Assembly (NCBI RefSeq): GCF_018860825.1
Contig: NZ_JAHKPZ010000004.1
Location: 62,001-126,000, forward strand
Reading direction: 5' to 3'
Origin: Lacinutrix sp. C3R15
Lineage (GTDB): Bacteria; Bacteroidota; Bacteroidia; Flavobacteriales; Flavobacteriaceae
DNA: 64,000 bases
Positions 26,704-36,449 of the stretch are shown here, one piece after another. The position numbers and the translations under genes were made by a program. The notes under the pieces were generated by a model. The model was not told where the DNA came from. It saw nothing but the letters and a program-made list of their open reading frames with translations, and made no database searches. Every line of letters starts with the position of its first letter. Position 1 is the stretch's first letter.

Positions 26704-27807
26704 ATGATTAAAAACACCTCGCTTTATATTTTATTTATTTTACTTATAGTTTCTTGTAAACAAAACACTTCTAAAAAAGAAGACGCTACAACAGGAGCAA
26801 CCAAATGGGTAGATTCTTTAATTTATCCAGAAGAAACGCATTTTAAAAACATACGTCAAATTACCTTTGGTGGTGATAATGCAGAAGCATATTGGAGCTT
26901 TGATGACAAGCAATTGGTTTTTCAATCCAATAATAAAGATTGGAACGTTAACTGTGATCAAATGTTTTTAATGCATGTAGACGAAACTTTTAAAGACAAC
27001 ATACCACCAATGATTAGCACAGGAAAAGGAAGAACCACTTGTGCCTATTTTTTACCAGATAATGAGCATATTATTTATGCTTCTACACATTTAGGTGCTG
27101 AGGAATGCCCTGAAACACCTTTGCGTAAAAACGGAAAATACATTTGGCCTATTTATGATACCTATGATATTTTTGTGGCTGATTTAGAAGGAAACATAAC
27201 CGCACAATTAACTAATGAAACTGGTTATGATGCAGAACCAACGGTTTCACCAAAAGGCGATAAAATTGTATTTACATCTACAAGAAATGGCGATATAGAT
27301 TTATACACCATGAATTTAGATGGTAGTGATGTAAAACAAATTACTTTTGAATTGGGTTATGATGGTGGTGCTTTCTTTTCGCCAGACGGAACAAAAATTA
27401 TCTTTCGTTCCTCTAGACCAAAAACAGAAGAAGAGATTAAAGAATATAAAGATTTGTTGGCCGAAGGTTTAGTACAACCCACAGAAATGGAACTGTATAT
27501 ATGTAATGCAGACGGAAGCGATTTAAAACAATTAACCGATTTAGGAAACGCCAATTGGAGTCCGTTTTTTCACCCAAGCGGAAAGAAAATTTTATTCTCT
27601 TCTAATTTTGAATCAGAACGCGGTTTCCCTTTTAATTTATACCTAATTGATATAGACGGGAAAAACTTAGAACGCGTGACTCATAGTACTACTTTTGATG
27701 CTTTTCCTGTGTTTTCAAATGATGGTAAACACTTAATCTTCTCATCAAATAGAAATAATGGCGGAGGACATGATACTAACTTGTTTATTGCAGAATGGCA
27801 AGATTAA
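26704..27807 (+). CDS. TolB-like beta-propeller lipoprotein (PD40 repeats)
   Basis: A 367-residue lipoprotein (lipobox IVSC, Cys18). It carries WD40-like PD40 blades with the repeated pattern SPDGTKIIFRSSR, SPKGDKIVFTSTR, HPSGKKILFSS and SNDGKHLIFSSNR, each ending in a strand such as DLYTMNLDGS. The fold is a propeller like the C-terminal part of TolB, but the TolB N-terminal domain is missing and no tol-pal genes are near. It is probably a periplasmic binding or scaffold protein. It may work with the divergent M28 peptidase, but this is only positional. Confidence 0.82.
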   Translation: MIKNTSLYILFILLIVSCKQNTSKKEDATTGATKWVDSLIYPEETHFKNIRQITFGGDNAEAYWSFDDKQLVFQSNNKDWNVNCDQMFLMHVDETFKDNIPPMISTGKGRTTCAYFLPDNEHIIYASTHLGAEECPETPLRKNGKYIWPIYDTYDIFVADLEGNITAQLTNETGYDAEPTVSPKGDKIVFTSTRNGDIDLYTMNLDGSDVKQITFELGYDGGAFFSPDGTKIIFRSSRPKTEEEIKEYKDLLAEGLVQPTEMELYICNADGSDLKQLTDLGNANWSPFFHPSGKKILFSSNFESERGFPFNLYLIDIDGKNLERVTHSTTFDAFPVFSNDGKHLIFSSNRNNGGGHDTNLFIAEWQD

Positions 27808-27882
27808 CCCATTTCTGTTAAAGCAATACTATTGCTATTATAATGAAGATTAAAACAATATAATTTTCAGCATACTTATACT

Positions 27883-27915
27883 AAAACTCCTGCAAAAGCA
27901 GGAGTTTTTTATTTT
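27883..27915. terminator. Bidirectional terminator
   Basis: AAAACTCCTGC and GCAGGAGTTTT pair around AAAA and are followed by T on the plus strand and by T-rich sequence on the minus strand. It lies between the propeller gene and the convergent receptor gene and reaches the stop codon of the latter. Confidence 0.8.
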
Positions 27916-30308
27916 TCTAAACGATCTCTTTCTTTTCGTGATTTAGTACGCTCATTGGTTTGTAATGCAGTATTACCAAACTTATAACTAAAACCTAATT
28001 TTACATATCGATTATCTTGATTGGTATAACTAGTGCTATTTTGGTTTAAATATCTATTGGTTACACTAAAGTCTTGTTTATTAAATATATCTGAAAAAGA
28101 TAAAGATATAATCCCTTTATTTTTTAAAACAGTTTTTTTAATAGCCAAATCTGAAGATAATCTAGAATCTACTTCCTGAAAACCTTGTTGGTTTTTACCT
28201 ATATAAACAAGCGTAAAGTTAGCAGATAAGCTTTTGTCTCTTAAAAATGAAAAATCATTACTTAGTACAGAATAATTAGACCACATATCTCTTTTTAAAA
28301 GCGTATTATTAAATATTGCTTCGTCTTGAACATTATAAAAAGAAGTAACAAAGTAAACAAACCAATTTCTGGTAACATTAAAATACGTGGTAAAATCAAA
28401 ACCATATTCTATAGTATTACTAAGGTTGAATGGTGTAAATATTAATTGATTTTCTTCGTTATTTTGAATAGGTAATTCTATAAAACTAGCATCTGTGTGC
28501 TTATAATAAGCTTCAAAAGTGTATATATCTTTTATGGTTGTTCCTAAAACCATATGATCTATAAATGCTGGTTGTAAGTTTGGGTTTCCTGTAACAATAG
28601 TATTATCATTTAAATAATATTTAAACGGATTTAAATCTTGGTAACTTGGTCGCTCTACACTGCGTTTGTAATTAACGTATAAATTTACATTACCTGTGAG
28701 TTGATGGCTTAAATTAAACGTAGGAAATCCTTTAAAATAGTCTTGTTTATTTTCTACATTAGTAATAGGAGAGTTCCCTTCAATATTTGTTTGCTCTATT
28801 CTAAAACCGGTAAATAAGCTCCATTTTTCCCAAGTTTTTTCATAACTAAAATAGGCAGCAAAAATATCTTCGTCATAATTAAAAGCGTCTGTGTTTTCTT
28901 GGCTTAAGGTTTCTACATCTGCAACAACATCAAAATGTTGTATATCACTTTCGGTTTTTATAAAAGAAGATTTTATTCCTGCAGAGAATGATGAAGTTTC
29001 GTTTATTGCTGTATTATAATCTAGTTGCGAAGTGTAAATACCTGTATCTTGATTTGCATTGGTATTAAAGGCATTGTTATCATTTGCTGCATCTTCATAA
29101 AAATAACTACTTAATACATTTTGTTCTCTATGGTAATCATAAACCGTATAATGTGTATTAAAAGTTAGTTTTGATGCAGGGTTAAAAACATGAACATAAT
29201 CTAAATCAAATCCTAGATTGTGTTTATTATCTCTAGATAAGTTATTCGTTTGAAGATTATAAGCTGTATCATTGGTATTGTCTTCAATTGCTGATGCACT
29301 ATTAATTTTATATTTATAATATGGTAGAAATAATAAGTTAGAAGAAAGACTTAAGGTATTATTATCATCAAAAAAATAATCTAGATTAAAGTTAATATTA
29401 TGTGTCTTAGACCATGTATTTCTATCTGTATTAGAGTTCCATTCTTGAGATGCAGCATCGTTTTCTATGTAAATAATTTTATCCTCATTCTTTCTATTTA
29501 TCTTACTTTGTGTAAAACTATAATTACCAAAAAAATTAATTTTATCATCTTTATAAAAGTGTGTAGACCCTATATTAGTTTTAGGAAAAACCCCTTGTGT
29601 ATAGTTACCAGCAACAGAACCTCGATATCCTATAATTAAGTTTTTAGCCATTACAATATTTAAAACGGCACCACTAGCAGCATCATATTTTGCTGGTGGA
29701 TTTGTAATTACTTCAATAGATTTTATACTATTAGCAGGAGAACCTTCTAGCAGTTGTGCCAGCTCATCTCCTGTAAGATGTACTTTTTTATCATTTATAT
29801 AAACCGTTGGTGTTGTGTTTTTAATAGAAATATTAGTGTCTGTTACCAAAACTCCAGGAGTACTTCTTAATAACTCCATCATATTCCCTTCACTTAACGC
29901 TGTATTTTCTACATTAAAAATTAAACGATCTGCTTCCCTTTTTACGGTTGGTTTTTTTACTACTATAGCTATTTCTTCTAAATTTTGGGTAGATTCATTT
30001 AAAATAATAGTAGCTAGTTCTGTGTTTTTATCTAGTACAACTTCTTTTATAAATTCATTATAACCTATAAAAGAAACTTTTAAAATGTAATTATTAGTCT
30101 TAATATTATGTAAAGTAAATGCTCCAAAATCATCACTACTAGTACCTGAAACAATGGTAGAGTCTTGCTTTTTTAATAAAACAATATTTGCATAAGAAAT
30201 AGGTGTATTCTGTATATCATACACTTTTCCACTAACAGAAAACTCTTGACTAAACATTCCTAAAGGAATTAAAACGAAAAATAATTTAATGCTGCTTTTT
30301 ATTTTCAA
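27909..30308 (-). CDS. TonB-dependent receptor-like outer membrane beta-barrel protein
   Basis: A 799-residue outer-membrane protein. I place the start at a TTG (30308), which gives the signal peptide KIKSSIKLFFVLIPLGMFSQ; the longer frame to 30353 also starts with TTG and spoils the signal. A carboxypeptidase-like regulatory domain (about 22-105, SGKVYDIQNTPISYANIVLL) is followed by a plug-like domain (VYINDKKVHLTGDELAQLL, about 125-225) and a large barrel to the C-terminus. This matches the flavobacterial OMP_b-brl_3 class. The last residues are charged instead of the usual aromatic end. The substrate is unknown. A perfect inverted repeat lies upstream. Confidence 0.85.
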   Translation of the reverse strand: MKIKSSIKLFFVLIPLGMFSQEFSVSGKVYDIQNTPISYANIVLLKKQDSTIVSGTSSDDFGAFTLHNIKTNNYILKVSFIGYNEFIKEVVLDKNTELATIILNESTQNLEEIAIVVKKPTVKREADRLIFNVENTALSEGNMMELLRSTPGVLVTDTNISIKNTTPTVYINDKKVHLTGDELAQLLEGSPANSIKSIEVITNPPAKYDAASGAVLNIVMAKNLIIGYRGSVAGNYTQGVFPKTNIGSTHFYKDDKINFFGNYSFTQSKINRKNEDKIIYIENDAASQEWNSNTDRNTWSKTHNINFNLDYFFDDNNTLSLSSNLLFLPYYKYKINSASAIEDNTNDTAYNLQTNNLSRDNKHNLGFDLDYVHVFNPASKLTFNTHYTVYDYHREQNVLSSYFYEDAANDNNAFNTNANQDTGIYTSQLDYNTAINETSSFSAGIKSSFIKTESDIQHFDVVADVETLSQENTDAFNYDEDIFAAYFSYEKTWEKWSLFTGFRIEQTNIEGNSPITNVENKQDYFKGFPTFNLSHQLTGNVNLYVNYKRSVERPSYQDLNPFKYYLNDNTIVTGNPNLQPAFIDHMVLGTTIKDIYTFEAYYKHTDASFIELPIQNNEENQLIFTPFNLSNTIEYGFDFTTYFNVTRNWFVYFVTSFYNVQDEAIFNNTLLKRDMWSNYSVLSNDFSFLRDKSLSANFTLVYIGKNQQGFQEVDSRLSSDLAIKKTVLKNKGIISLSFSDIFNKQDFSVTNRYLNQNSTSYTNQDNRYVKLGFSYKFGNTALQTNERTKSRKERDRLEK

Positions 30309-30355
30309 AATAATAAATAATTTAAAACGCAATATACCAATAGTTTCGCACAATT

Positions 30356-30376
30356 ATTTACGGTTATTCCGTAAAT
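30356..30376. promoter_or_regulatory. Perfect inverted repeat, candidate operator
   Basis: ATTTACGG (30356-30363) and CCGTAAAT (30369-30376) with a five-base spacer. It lies 48 bases before the receptor start and about 55 bases before the lepA -7 element. The spacing suits a dimeric repressor. No regulator gene is nearby. Confidence 0.5.
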
Positions 30377-30429
30377 TTTGCTCTATTTTTCCTACAAAAT
30401 AAAAGTGTGTAAAAGCACAATATTTGCAC

Positions 30430-30437
30430 TATATTTG
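30430..30437 (+). promoter_or_regulatory. -7 element TATATTTG for lepA
   Basis: TATATTTG matches TAnnTTTG and lies 30 bases before the lepA ATG. It rules out the longer reading frame that begins at 30378 because that start would be upstream of the promoter. Confidence 0.62.
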
Positions 30438-30467
30438 CTAAATCTCTATAGAGAAGATAACAGGATT

Positions 30468-32264
30468 ATGAAGCACATTAGAAATTTTTGCATTATTGCA
30501 CATATTGATCATGGTAAAAGTACACTAGCAGATCGTTTGTTAGACTTTACAGGATCTGTAACCGCTCGTGAACAACAGGCGCAACTTTTAGATAGTATGG
30601 ATTTAGAACGCGAACGTGGTATTACCATTAAATCGCATGCCATACAAATGGATTATACTTATGAAGGAGAACAATATGTTTTAAACTTAATTGATACTCC
30701 TGGTCATGTAGATTTCTCTTATGAAGTATCTAGATCTATTGCTGCTTGTGAAGGAGCTTTACTAATTGTAGATGCAGCACAAAGTATTCAGGCACAAACC
30801 ATTTCTAATTTATATTTAGCGCTTGAAAATGATTTAGAAATTATTCCTGTACTTAACAAAGTAGATTTACCAAGTGCAAACCCAGAAGAAGTTACCGATG
30901 ATATTGTAGATCTTTTAGGTTGCGAACCTGAAGATGTTATTCATGCCAGTGGTAAAACTGGTTTTGGTGTAGAAAATATTTTAAAAGCCATTATAGAACG
31001 TGTACCTGCTCCTAAAGGAGATCCTGATGCACCTTTACAAGCATTAATTTTTGATTCGGTTTACAACACCTTTAGAGGCATTGAAACCTATTTTAGAGTT
31101 TTTAATGGCGAAATTAAAAAAGGGCAAAAAATAAAATTTGTTGCCACAGATAAAGACTATTTTGCAGATGAAGTTGGTACCTTAAAACTAACACAAATAG
31201 CTAAACAAAGTGTAAAAACTGGTGATGTTGGCTATTTAATTACTGGTATCAAAACAGCAAAAGAGGTAAAAGTAGGTGATACTATTACCGATTTTGCAAA
31301 CCCAACTACCAATATAGTAGAAGGTTTTGAAGATGTAAAGCCAATGGTATTTGCAGGAATTTATCCTGTAGATACAGAAGATTACGAAGAACTTAGAAGC
31401 TCTATGGAAAAGCTGCAGTTAAATGATGCTTCCTTAGTTTTTGCGCCAGAAAGTTCTGCGGCCTTAGGTTTTGGTTTCCGTTGTGGTTTTTTAGGTATGC
31501 TTCACATGGAAATTATTCAAGAACGTCTAGAGCGTGAATTTGATATGACGGTTATTACAACGGTTCCCAATGTATCTTACAATGCCTTTACAAACAAAAA
31601 CCCAGATACTCCTTTTATTGTAAATAACCCGTCTGATTTACCAGACCCTTCTACCGTAAATCGTGTTGAAGAACCATACATTAAAGCAACAATAATTACT
31701 AAATCTGACTTTGTTGGTAATGTAATGTCTTTATGTATTGAAAAACGTGGTATGATTATTAATCAAACCTATTTAACACCAGAACGTGTTGAATTAACTT
31801 TTGAAATGCCTTTGGCAGAGATTGTATTTGATTTTTATGATAGATTAAAAACCGTTTCAAAAGGATATGCTTCTTTTGATTACCACCCAATAGGAATGAA
31901 AGTATCTAAATTAGTACGTTTAGATGTGTTATTAAACGCACAACCAGTAGATGCCCTTTCTGCATTAATACACACAGATAACGCGCATAATATTGGTAAA
32001 AAAATGTGCGAAAAATTAAAAGAACTTATTCCTAGACAACAATTTGATATTCCTATTCAAGCAGCAATAGGAGCAAAAATTATTGCTAGAGAAACCGTAA
32101 AAGCACTACGTAAAGATGTAACTGCTAAATGTTATGGTGGAGATATTTCACGTAAACGTAAGCTTCTAGAAAAACAGAAAAAAGGTAAAAAACGTATGCG
32201 TCAAGTTGGTAATGTAGAAATACCTCAACAAGCATTTATGGCTGTTTTAAAACTTAATGATTAG
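30468..32264 (+). CDS. lepA: Elongation factor 4
   Basis: A 598-residue translational GTPase that acts on ribosomes during elongation and initiation. I start it at the ATG at 30468 ([19 protein letters not shown]), which gives the usual LepA length; an upstream in-frame TTG would add 30 residues and precede the promoter. G1 is AHIDHGKST, the switch II motif is DTPGHVDF and G4 is NKVDLP. The C-terminal LepA-specific domain ends [10 protein letters not shown]. About 500 bases of this C-terminal region are repeated as a pseudogene at 34760-35248. Confidence 0.97.
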   Translation: MKHIRNFCIIAHIDHGKSTLADRLLDFTGSVTAREQQAQLLDSMDLERERGITIKSHAIQMDYTYEGEQYVLNLIDTPGHVDFSYEVSRSIAACEGALLIVDAAQSIQAQTISNLYLALENDLEIIPVLNKVDLPSANPEEVTDDIVDLLGCEPEDVIHASGKTGFGVENILKAIIERVPAPKGDPDAPLQALIFDSVYNTFRGIETYFRVFNGEIKKGQKIKFVATDKDYFADEVGTLKLTQIAKQSVKTGDVGYLITGIKTAKEVKVGDTITDFANPTTNIVEGFEDVKPMVFAGIYPVDTEDYEELRSSMEKLQLNDASLVFAPESSAALGFGFRCGFLGMLHMEIIQERLEREFDMTVITTVPNVSYNAFTNKNPDTPFIVNNPSDLPDPSTVNRVEEPYIKATIITKSDFVGNVMSLCIEKRGMIINQTYLTPERVELTFEMPLAEIVFDFYDRLKTVSKGYASFDYHPIGMKVSKLVRLDVLLNAQPVDALSALIHTDNAHNIGKKMCEKLKELIPRQQFDIPIQAAIGAKIIARETVKALRKDVTAKCYGGDISRKRKLLEKQKKGKKRMRQVGNVEIPQQAFMAVLKLND

Positions 32265-32623
32265 AAAAAACAAAGCTATAATTTTGTTTTTTTTAATAAC
32301 CTAATTTGCCATAGTACTTATTTTAAAAGCCATCTATAATTTAATTAAATTATAGATGGCTTTTTTATTTTAAAAAAATTAAAAACCTCTAAAACTCCAC
32401 GCTTTTACAATAATAACCAAGACTCTATTGAAATACATTAAGTTATTCATTGAGTTATTCTCAATATTAATCTTTTTTAATTATAAAAAACCAAAACTTC
32501 TAAAACCTACTGCGTATTTGATAATAATTCACACTATTATGATATTTATTAAATTATTAATAACGAATAGGTTTTTTATATAACAATCATTCAATACTTT
32601 TATGAAAATTAAAAAAAATAATT
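32265..32623. other. Intergenic region after lepA
   Basis: About 360 AT-rich bases. It contains the lepA terminator (32325-32366) and a probable promoter for the T9SS gene, with TACTTTTA at 32595-32602 at the place where the paralogue has TACTTTTG. Most of it recurs before the second T9SS gene at 35249-35550, except for about 57 bases that include the terminator hairpin. Confidence 0.7.
32325..32368 (+). terminator. Rho-independent terminator of lepA
   Basis: A 40-base perfect palindrome with arms AAAAGCCATCTATAATTTAA and its complement, followed by TT. The copy of this region after the lepA pseudogene has lost it. Confidence 0.88.
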
Positions 32624-34603
32624 ATGATTAAAATTTTACAATGTTGCTTAGTTTTCTTTGCCTTTAATGTTATGAGTGGTCAAGTATTTTCAGAAGACTT
32701 TACAGGCGTTTCTGGCGTTGGAAACAGCTTTTCTTTAACAGGATGGAATCAAACAAGAGACACAGACGCTTCTTTTGCAGATGGTTATTCTGTAGATAAT
32801 GGTGGTGCGTGGGCTAAAGATGGTTTTAACAATAATGGAACCGCAGATGCTGTTAGAATTAACATGACAAATAACGTAAAACGTGATTGGTTACTTGCAC
32901 CTTCAATAGATTTATCAACAACACCAAGCTCTGGCATGTATACCGTTTCTTGGGATATGGCTTTTACTCCAAACAACGGAAGCACATTTCAAGCGCTTAA
33001 TGATGGAGATGAAATTAGATTAATTGTATCTACTGATAATGGAAGCACATATCAATCTTTAGCTTTATATGATAGTGCTACTGTTATAGCTGCTGGAGGA
33101 GAAACATTCTCTGTTGCACTAGATGCTTCTTATTATTCAAGTGATGTACAATTTGCTTTTTGGGCATATGAAGGAAGTGTAACTACTAATGCAACAAATG
33201 TATTTGTAGATAATTTTATGATAAAAGATGAATTAATAACTCCTCCTACTTGTACAGCACCAACTTACAGCATTACAGAAATCGCTGATTGTGATAATTC
33301 AGCATATAGTGTTGAAATTGTAATTACAGATTTAGGTTCAGCTACTGACTTAGTTATAAGTGATGGTACTAGCAATGAAAATGTAGATGCTACAGGTACT
33401 TATACTTTTGGACCTTATATGAGTGGAGATACATATACCATTACTATAACAGGAGATGAAGAAGATTGTGAAATATCAGAGGAAGTAAGCTACACATGTA
33501 TTCCAAATGACGAATGTACGGATGCAATATCAGTAACTGTAAATACTGGTGAAAATTGCGTATCAGTTACTGCAGGAACTTTTGTAGGTGCAACGTATTC
33601 CGGGTCTGGTGTTGGATCTTGTCAAACAGGTACATACGTTAATGCTAACGTATGGTATAAGTTTGAGGCAATATCAACATCTCATATAATTGCTGTTGAC
33701 AAGACAGATGGAACGGGACCTAATGCCATTAGATATGCTATATTCTCTACATCTGATAACGATTGTGCTGGTTTAGATACTGACGAAATTTCATGTGGTA
33801 GTACTTCTTCTGACGTTACTTTAACAGGCTTAACAGTTGGTAATACCTATTACATGAGTATTTATGCTACAGGCCCTACTGAAGTAGAATCTACTAAAAC
33901 TATAGAGGTATGTATCACAACTCCCGCTGCACCTACTCCAGACAATGATGAGTGTGAAGATGCAGAAGAATTAATAGCATCAGATGATCACGAATGTATC
34001 GATTTAATAGAAGGAACATTAGAAGGAGCTACAGACTCAGGTATTGGCTCAGGTGTTTGTACAGGTTCAGCTACAGATGATGTGTGGTATTCATTTGTAG
34101 CTTCAGATGTTAACCAAGCTATTTCAATTTCAAATTTGAGTGGAGCAAGTATTGTGTACTATGCCCTATACGAAGGACAAGATGGTTGCGATAATCTTGT
34201 AGATCCTATTGGTTGTGGAGAAGCAACACCTACTTCAGATCCAGATGAGTTTACTACTTTTACATCATTAACAGAAGGTGATATTTATTTCATTCAGGTT
34301 TACAGTGATGAGACTTTAGCAACTACTTTTGATATTTGTATAACAGTTCCTGAATCGCTATCTACAACAGATTTAACAATCTCTGAAGGGTTCAGTTTAT
34401 ATCCAAACCCTACATCTGGTAATTTAAATGTAAAAGATTTAGAATTTTCTGATGTGCAATTATTTACAGTAATAGGAAGAAAAGTATCTGTTGACTATAG
34501 TGGCTCAACTATTTATACATCAGCATTAGCTGCAGGAACTTATATTCTTCAATTAACTAATGAAAAGGGATACACTTATACAAGTAAGTTTATTAAAAAA
34601 TAA
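32624..34603 (+). CDS. T9SS-exported adhesin-like protein, long paralogue
   Basis: A 659-residue exported protein. The signal peptide ends VMSGQ (about residue 20). Residues about 21-205 form a beta-sandwich like choice-of-anchor/MAM-type adhesin domains (WNQTRDTDASFADGYSVDNG, then ENVKRDW-type segments and NATNVFVDNF). A Cys-containing linker is followed by two similar units of about 140 residues, each beginning NDEC-DA and containing C-----GT--GAT-SG and VWY-F. A type A T9SS tail (from about 585, SLYPNPTSGNL, ending SKFIKK) follows. It is the first of two tandem paralogues. Its ligand is unknown. Confidence 0.85.
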   Translation: MIKILQCCLVFFAFNVMSGQVFSEDFTGVSGVGNSFSLTGWNQTRDTDASFADGYSVDNGGAWAKDGFNNNGTADAVRINMTNNVKRDWLLAPSIDLSTTPSSGMYTVSWDMAFTPNNGSTFQALNDGDEIRLIVSTDNGSTYQSLALYDSATVIAAGGETFSVALDASYYSSDVQFAFWAYEGSVTTNATNVFVDNFMIKDELITPPTCTAPTYSITEIADCDNSAYSVEIVITDLGSATDLVISDGTSNENVDATGTYTFGPYMSGDTYTITITGDEEDCEISEEVSYTCIPNDECTDAISVTVNTGENCVSVTAGTFVGATYSGSGVGSCQTGTYVNANVWYKFEAISTSHIIAVDKTDGTGPNAIRYAIFSTSDNDCAGLDTDEISCGSTSSDVTLTGLTVGNTYYMSIYATGPTEVESTKTIEVCITTPAAPTPDNDECEDAEELIASDDHECIDLIEGTLEGATDSGIGSGVCTGSATDDVWYSFVASDVNQAISISNLSGASIVYYALYEGQDGCDNLVDPIGCGEATPTSDPDEFTTFTSLTEGDIYFIQVYSDETLATTFDICITVPESLSTTDLTISEGFSLYPNPTSGNLNVKDLEFSDVQLFTVIGRKVSVDYSGSTIYTSALAAGTYILQLTNEKGYTYTSKFIKK

Positions 34604-34635
34604 GTTCTCTTTTTAGATAACTTTAAATTAAAAGT

Positions 34636-34669
34636 AAAGCAGTTATTTCAATCGAAATAACTGCTTTTA
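34636..34669 (+). terminator. Rho-independent terminator
   Basis: AAAGCAGTTATTT and AAATAACTGCTTT pair perfectly. The equivalent of this terminator is found after the second paralogue. Confidence 0.82.
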
Positions 34670-34759
34670 TATTTATATATAATAGAGTTAACACTTTTAT
34701 ATAACTTAAATATTAAAAAATATAAAATACTACTAATGTGGATTGATTTATTTTACTAG

Positions 34760-35248
34760 ACCTATTTAACACCAGAACGTGTTGAATTAACTTTTGAAAT
34801 GCCTTTGGTAGAGATTATATTTGATTTTTATGATAGATTAAAAACCTTTTGAAAGGATATGCTTCTTTTGATTACCTCTCAATAGGAATGAAAGTATCTA
34901 AATTAGTACGTTTAGATGTATTATTAAACGCACAACCAGTAAATGCCCTTTCTACATTAATACACACAGATAACGCTCATAATATTGGTAAAAAATTGTG
35001 CAAAAAATTAAAAGAACTTATTCCTAGACAACAATTTCATATTCCTATTCAAGCAGCAATAGAAGCAAAAATTATTGCTAGAGAAACCGTAAAAGCACTA
35101 CATAAATATGTAACTGCTAAATGTTATGGTGGAGATATTTCACTTAAACGTAAGCTTCTAGAAAAAAGGTAAAAAATGTATGCGTCAAGCTGGTAATGTA
35201 GAAATACCTCAACAAGCATTTATGGCTGTTTTAAAACTTAATGATTAG
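34760..35248 (+). pseudogene. lepA: Truncated, frameshifted copy of the lepA 3' end
   Basis: The region matches lepA from about codon 434 to the stop. One base is lost near 34848 (ACCGTTTCAAAAGG became ACCTTTTGAAAGG), giving an in-frame TGA, and eight bases are lost near 35168, giving a TAA. From 34885 to the stop I count 13 substitutions against lepA, 11 of which change the amino acid, mostly G to A or T. There is no 5' part and no start. An open stretch of 107 codons inside it (34849-35172) is a remnant and not a gene. Confidence 0.93.
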
Positions 35249-35550
35249 AAAAAACAAAGCTATAATTTTGTTTTTTTTAATAACCTAATTTGCCATAGTA
35301 CTTACTTTAAAAAAGAATTAAAAACCTCTAAAACCTTGCATTTAGAACAATAACAAAGACTCTATTGAAATACATTGAGTTATTCTTAATATTAATCTTT
35401 TTTATTTTAAAAAAACCAAAACTTCTAAAACTTACTGCGTATTTGATAATAATTTATACTATAGTGATATTTATTAAACTATTAATAGTATATAGGTTTT
35501 TTTTATAACAATCATTTAATACTTTTGTGAAAACTATAAAAATATTAATT
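35249..35550. other. Intergenic region after the lepA remnant
   Basis: About 300 bases homologous to the gap after true lepA, lacking the terminator palindrome. It contains runs of A/T and the promoter element at 35520-35527. No gene. Confidence 0.7.
35520..35527 (+). promoter_or_regulatory. -7 element TACTTTTG for the short T9SS paralogue
   Basis: TACTTTTG matches TAnnTTTG and lies 23 bases before the ATG at 35551. It overlaps an in-frame GTG at 35527, so that GTG cannot be the start. Confidence 0.6.
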
Positions 35551-36420
35551 ATGATTAAAATTTTACACTGTTGCTTGGCTTTTTTTGCATTTAATGTTAT
35601 GAGTGGTCAAGTATTTTCTGAAGACTTTTCCGGTCTTACAAGCACTAGTACTGGAAACAATTTTTCTTTAGATGGATGGAATCAAACAAGAAACACAAGT
35701 GCTGATTTTGCAAATGGATATTCGGTAGATGATGGTGGCGCTTGGCTAAGAGATGGTTTTAATAATAATGGAACCACAGGAGCGATTAGAATTAACATGA
35801 CTAATAATGTAAAACGTGATTGGTTAATTTCACCATATATAGATTTATCTACCACACCTACAACCGGGAGTTATGTTATTGAGTGGGACATGGCATTTGC
35901 AAATAACAACAATGGAACAACATTTCAAGAACTAAACGCAGGAGATGAAATTAGATTACTTATCTCAGTAGATGGTGGAAACACATTTAGCTCATTAGCT
36001 TATTTTGATAGTAATTCTGTTATACAAGATGGAGGAGAGACATTCTCTATAGAATTATCTGATAACTCTTACTTTGTTGATGAAGTACAAATTGTATTTT
36101 GGGCATATGAAGGAAATGTAACTACTAATGCTACAAATGTATTTGTAGATAATATTAAGATAACTGATCAAGCGCTATCTATAACAGATTTTACTGAAAC
36201 AGAAAGAATAGCTTTATACCCTAACCCTACTTTAGATAATTTATATGTAAAAGATACAGATATAGAAAAAGTTGAAGTTTTTACACTTTTAGGAAAGAAA
36301 ATAGATGTAGAATACAACAATGCAACTATTTACACCTCTGCACTAACCACTGGTACATATATCGTCCATTTAACAAATAAAAACGGTTATACGCATACTA
36401 GCAAGTTTATTAAAAACTAA
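35551..36420 (+). CDS. T9SS-exported adhesin-like protein, short paralogue
   Basis: A 289-residue paralogue of the protein at 32624. I start it at the ATG that aligns with its neighbour (MIKIL-CC). It has the signal peptide (ending VMSGQ), the N-terminal beta-sandwich domain (about 21-210) at roughly two-thirds identity by eye, and the type A T9SS tail (YPNPT, ending SKFIKN). The whole middle part of about 370 residues with the two Cys-containing units is absent. Either this copy lost them or the other gained them after duplication. Confidence 0.85.
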   Translation: MIKILHCCLAFFAFNVMSGQVFSEDFSGLTSTSTGNNFSLDGWNQTRNTSADFANGYSVDDGGAWLRDGFNNNGTTGAIRINMTNNVKRDWLISPYIDLSTTPTTGSYVIEWDMAFANNNNGTTFQELNAGDEIRLLISVDGGNTFSSLAYFDSNSVIQDGGETFSIELSDNSYFVDEVQIVFWAYEGNVTTNATNVFVDNIKITDQALSITDFTETERIALYPNPTLDNLYVKDTDIEKVEVFTLLGKKIDVEYNNATIYTSALTTGTYIVHLTNKNGYTHTSKFIKN

Positions 36421-36449
36421 ATAGTATATACCTATTTAAATCCTAATAG

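Noticed and set aside
30309-30353. Longer N-terminus for the outer-membrane receptor
   Set aside because: It begins with TTG as well and places 15 residues before a complete signal peptide; the TTG at 30308 gives a normal signal.
30378-30467. 30-residue N-terminal extension of LepA
   Set aside because: It would start upstream of the lepA promoter element and exceeds the normal LepA length.
34849-35172. 107-codon open frame resembling the LepA C-terminus
   Set aside because: It is the middle of a duplicated lepA fragment. Frameshift deletions at both ends and a nearly all-nonsynonymous substitution pattern show a pseudogene.
35527-35550. GTG start giving the short T9SS paralogue eight more residues
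   Set aside because: The GTG overlaps the -7 promoter element, and the ATG at 35551 aligns with the start of the neighbouring paralogue.
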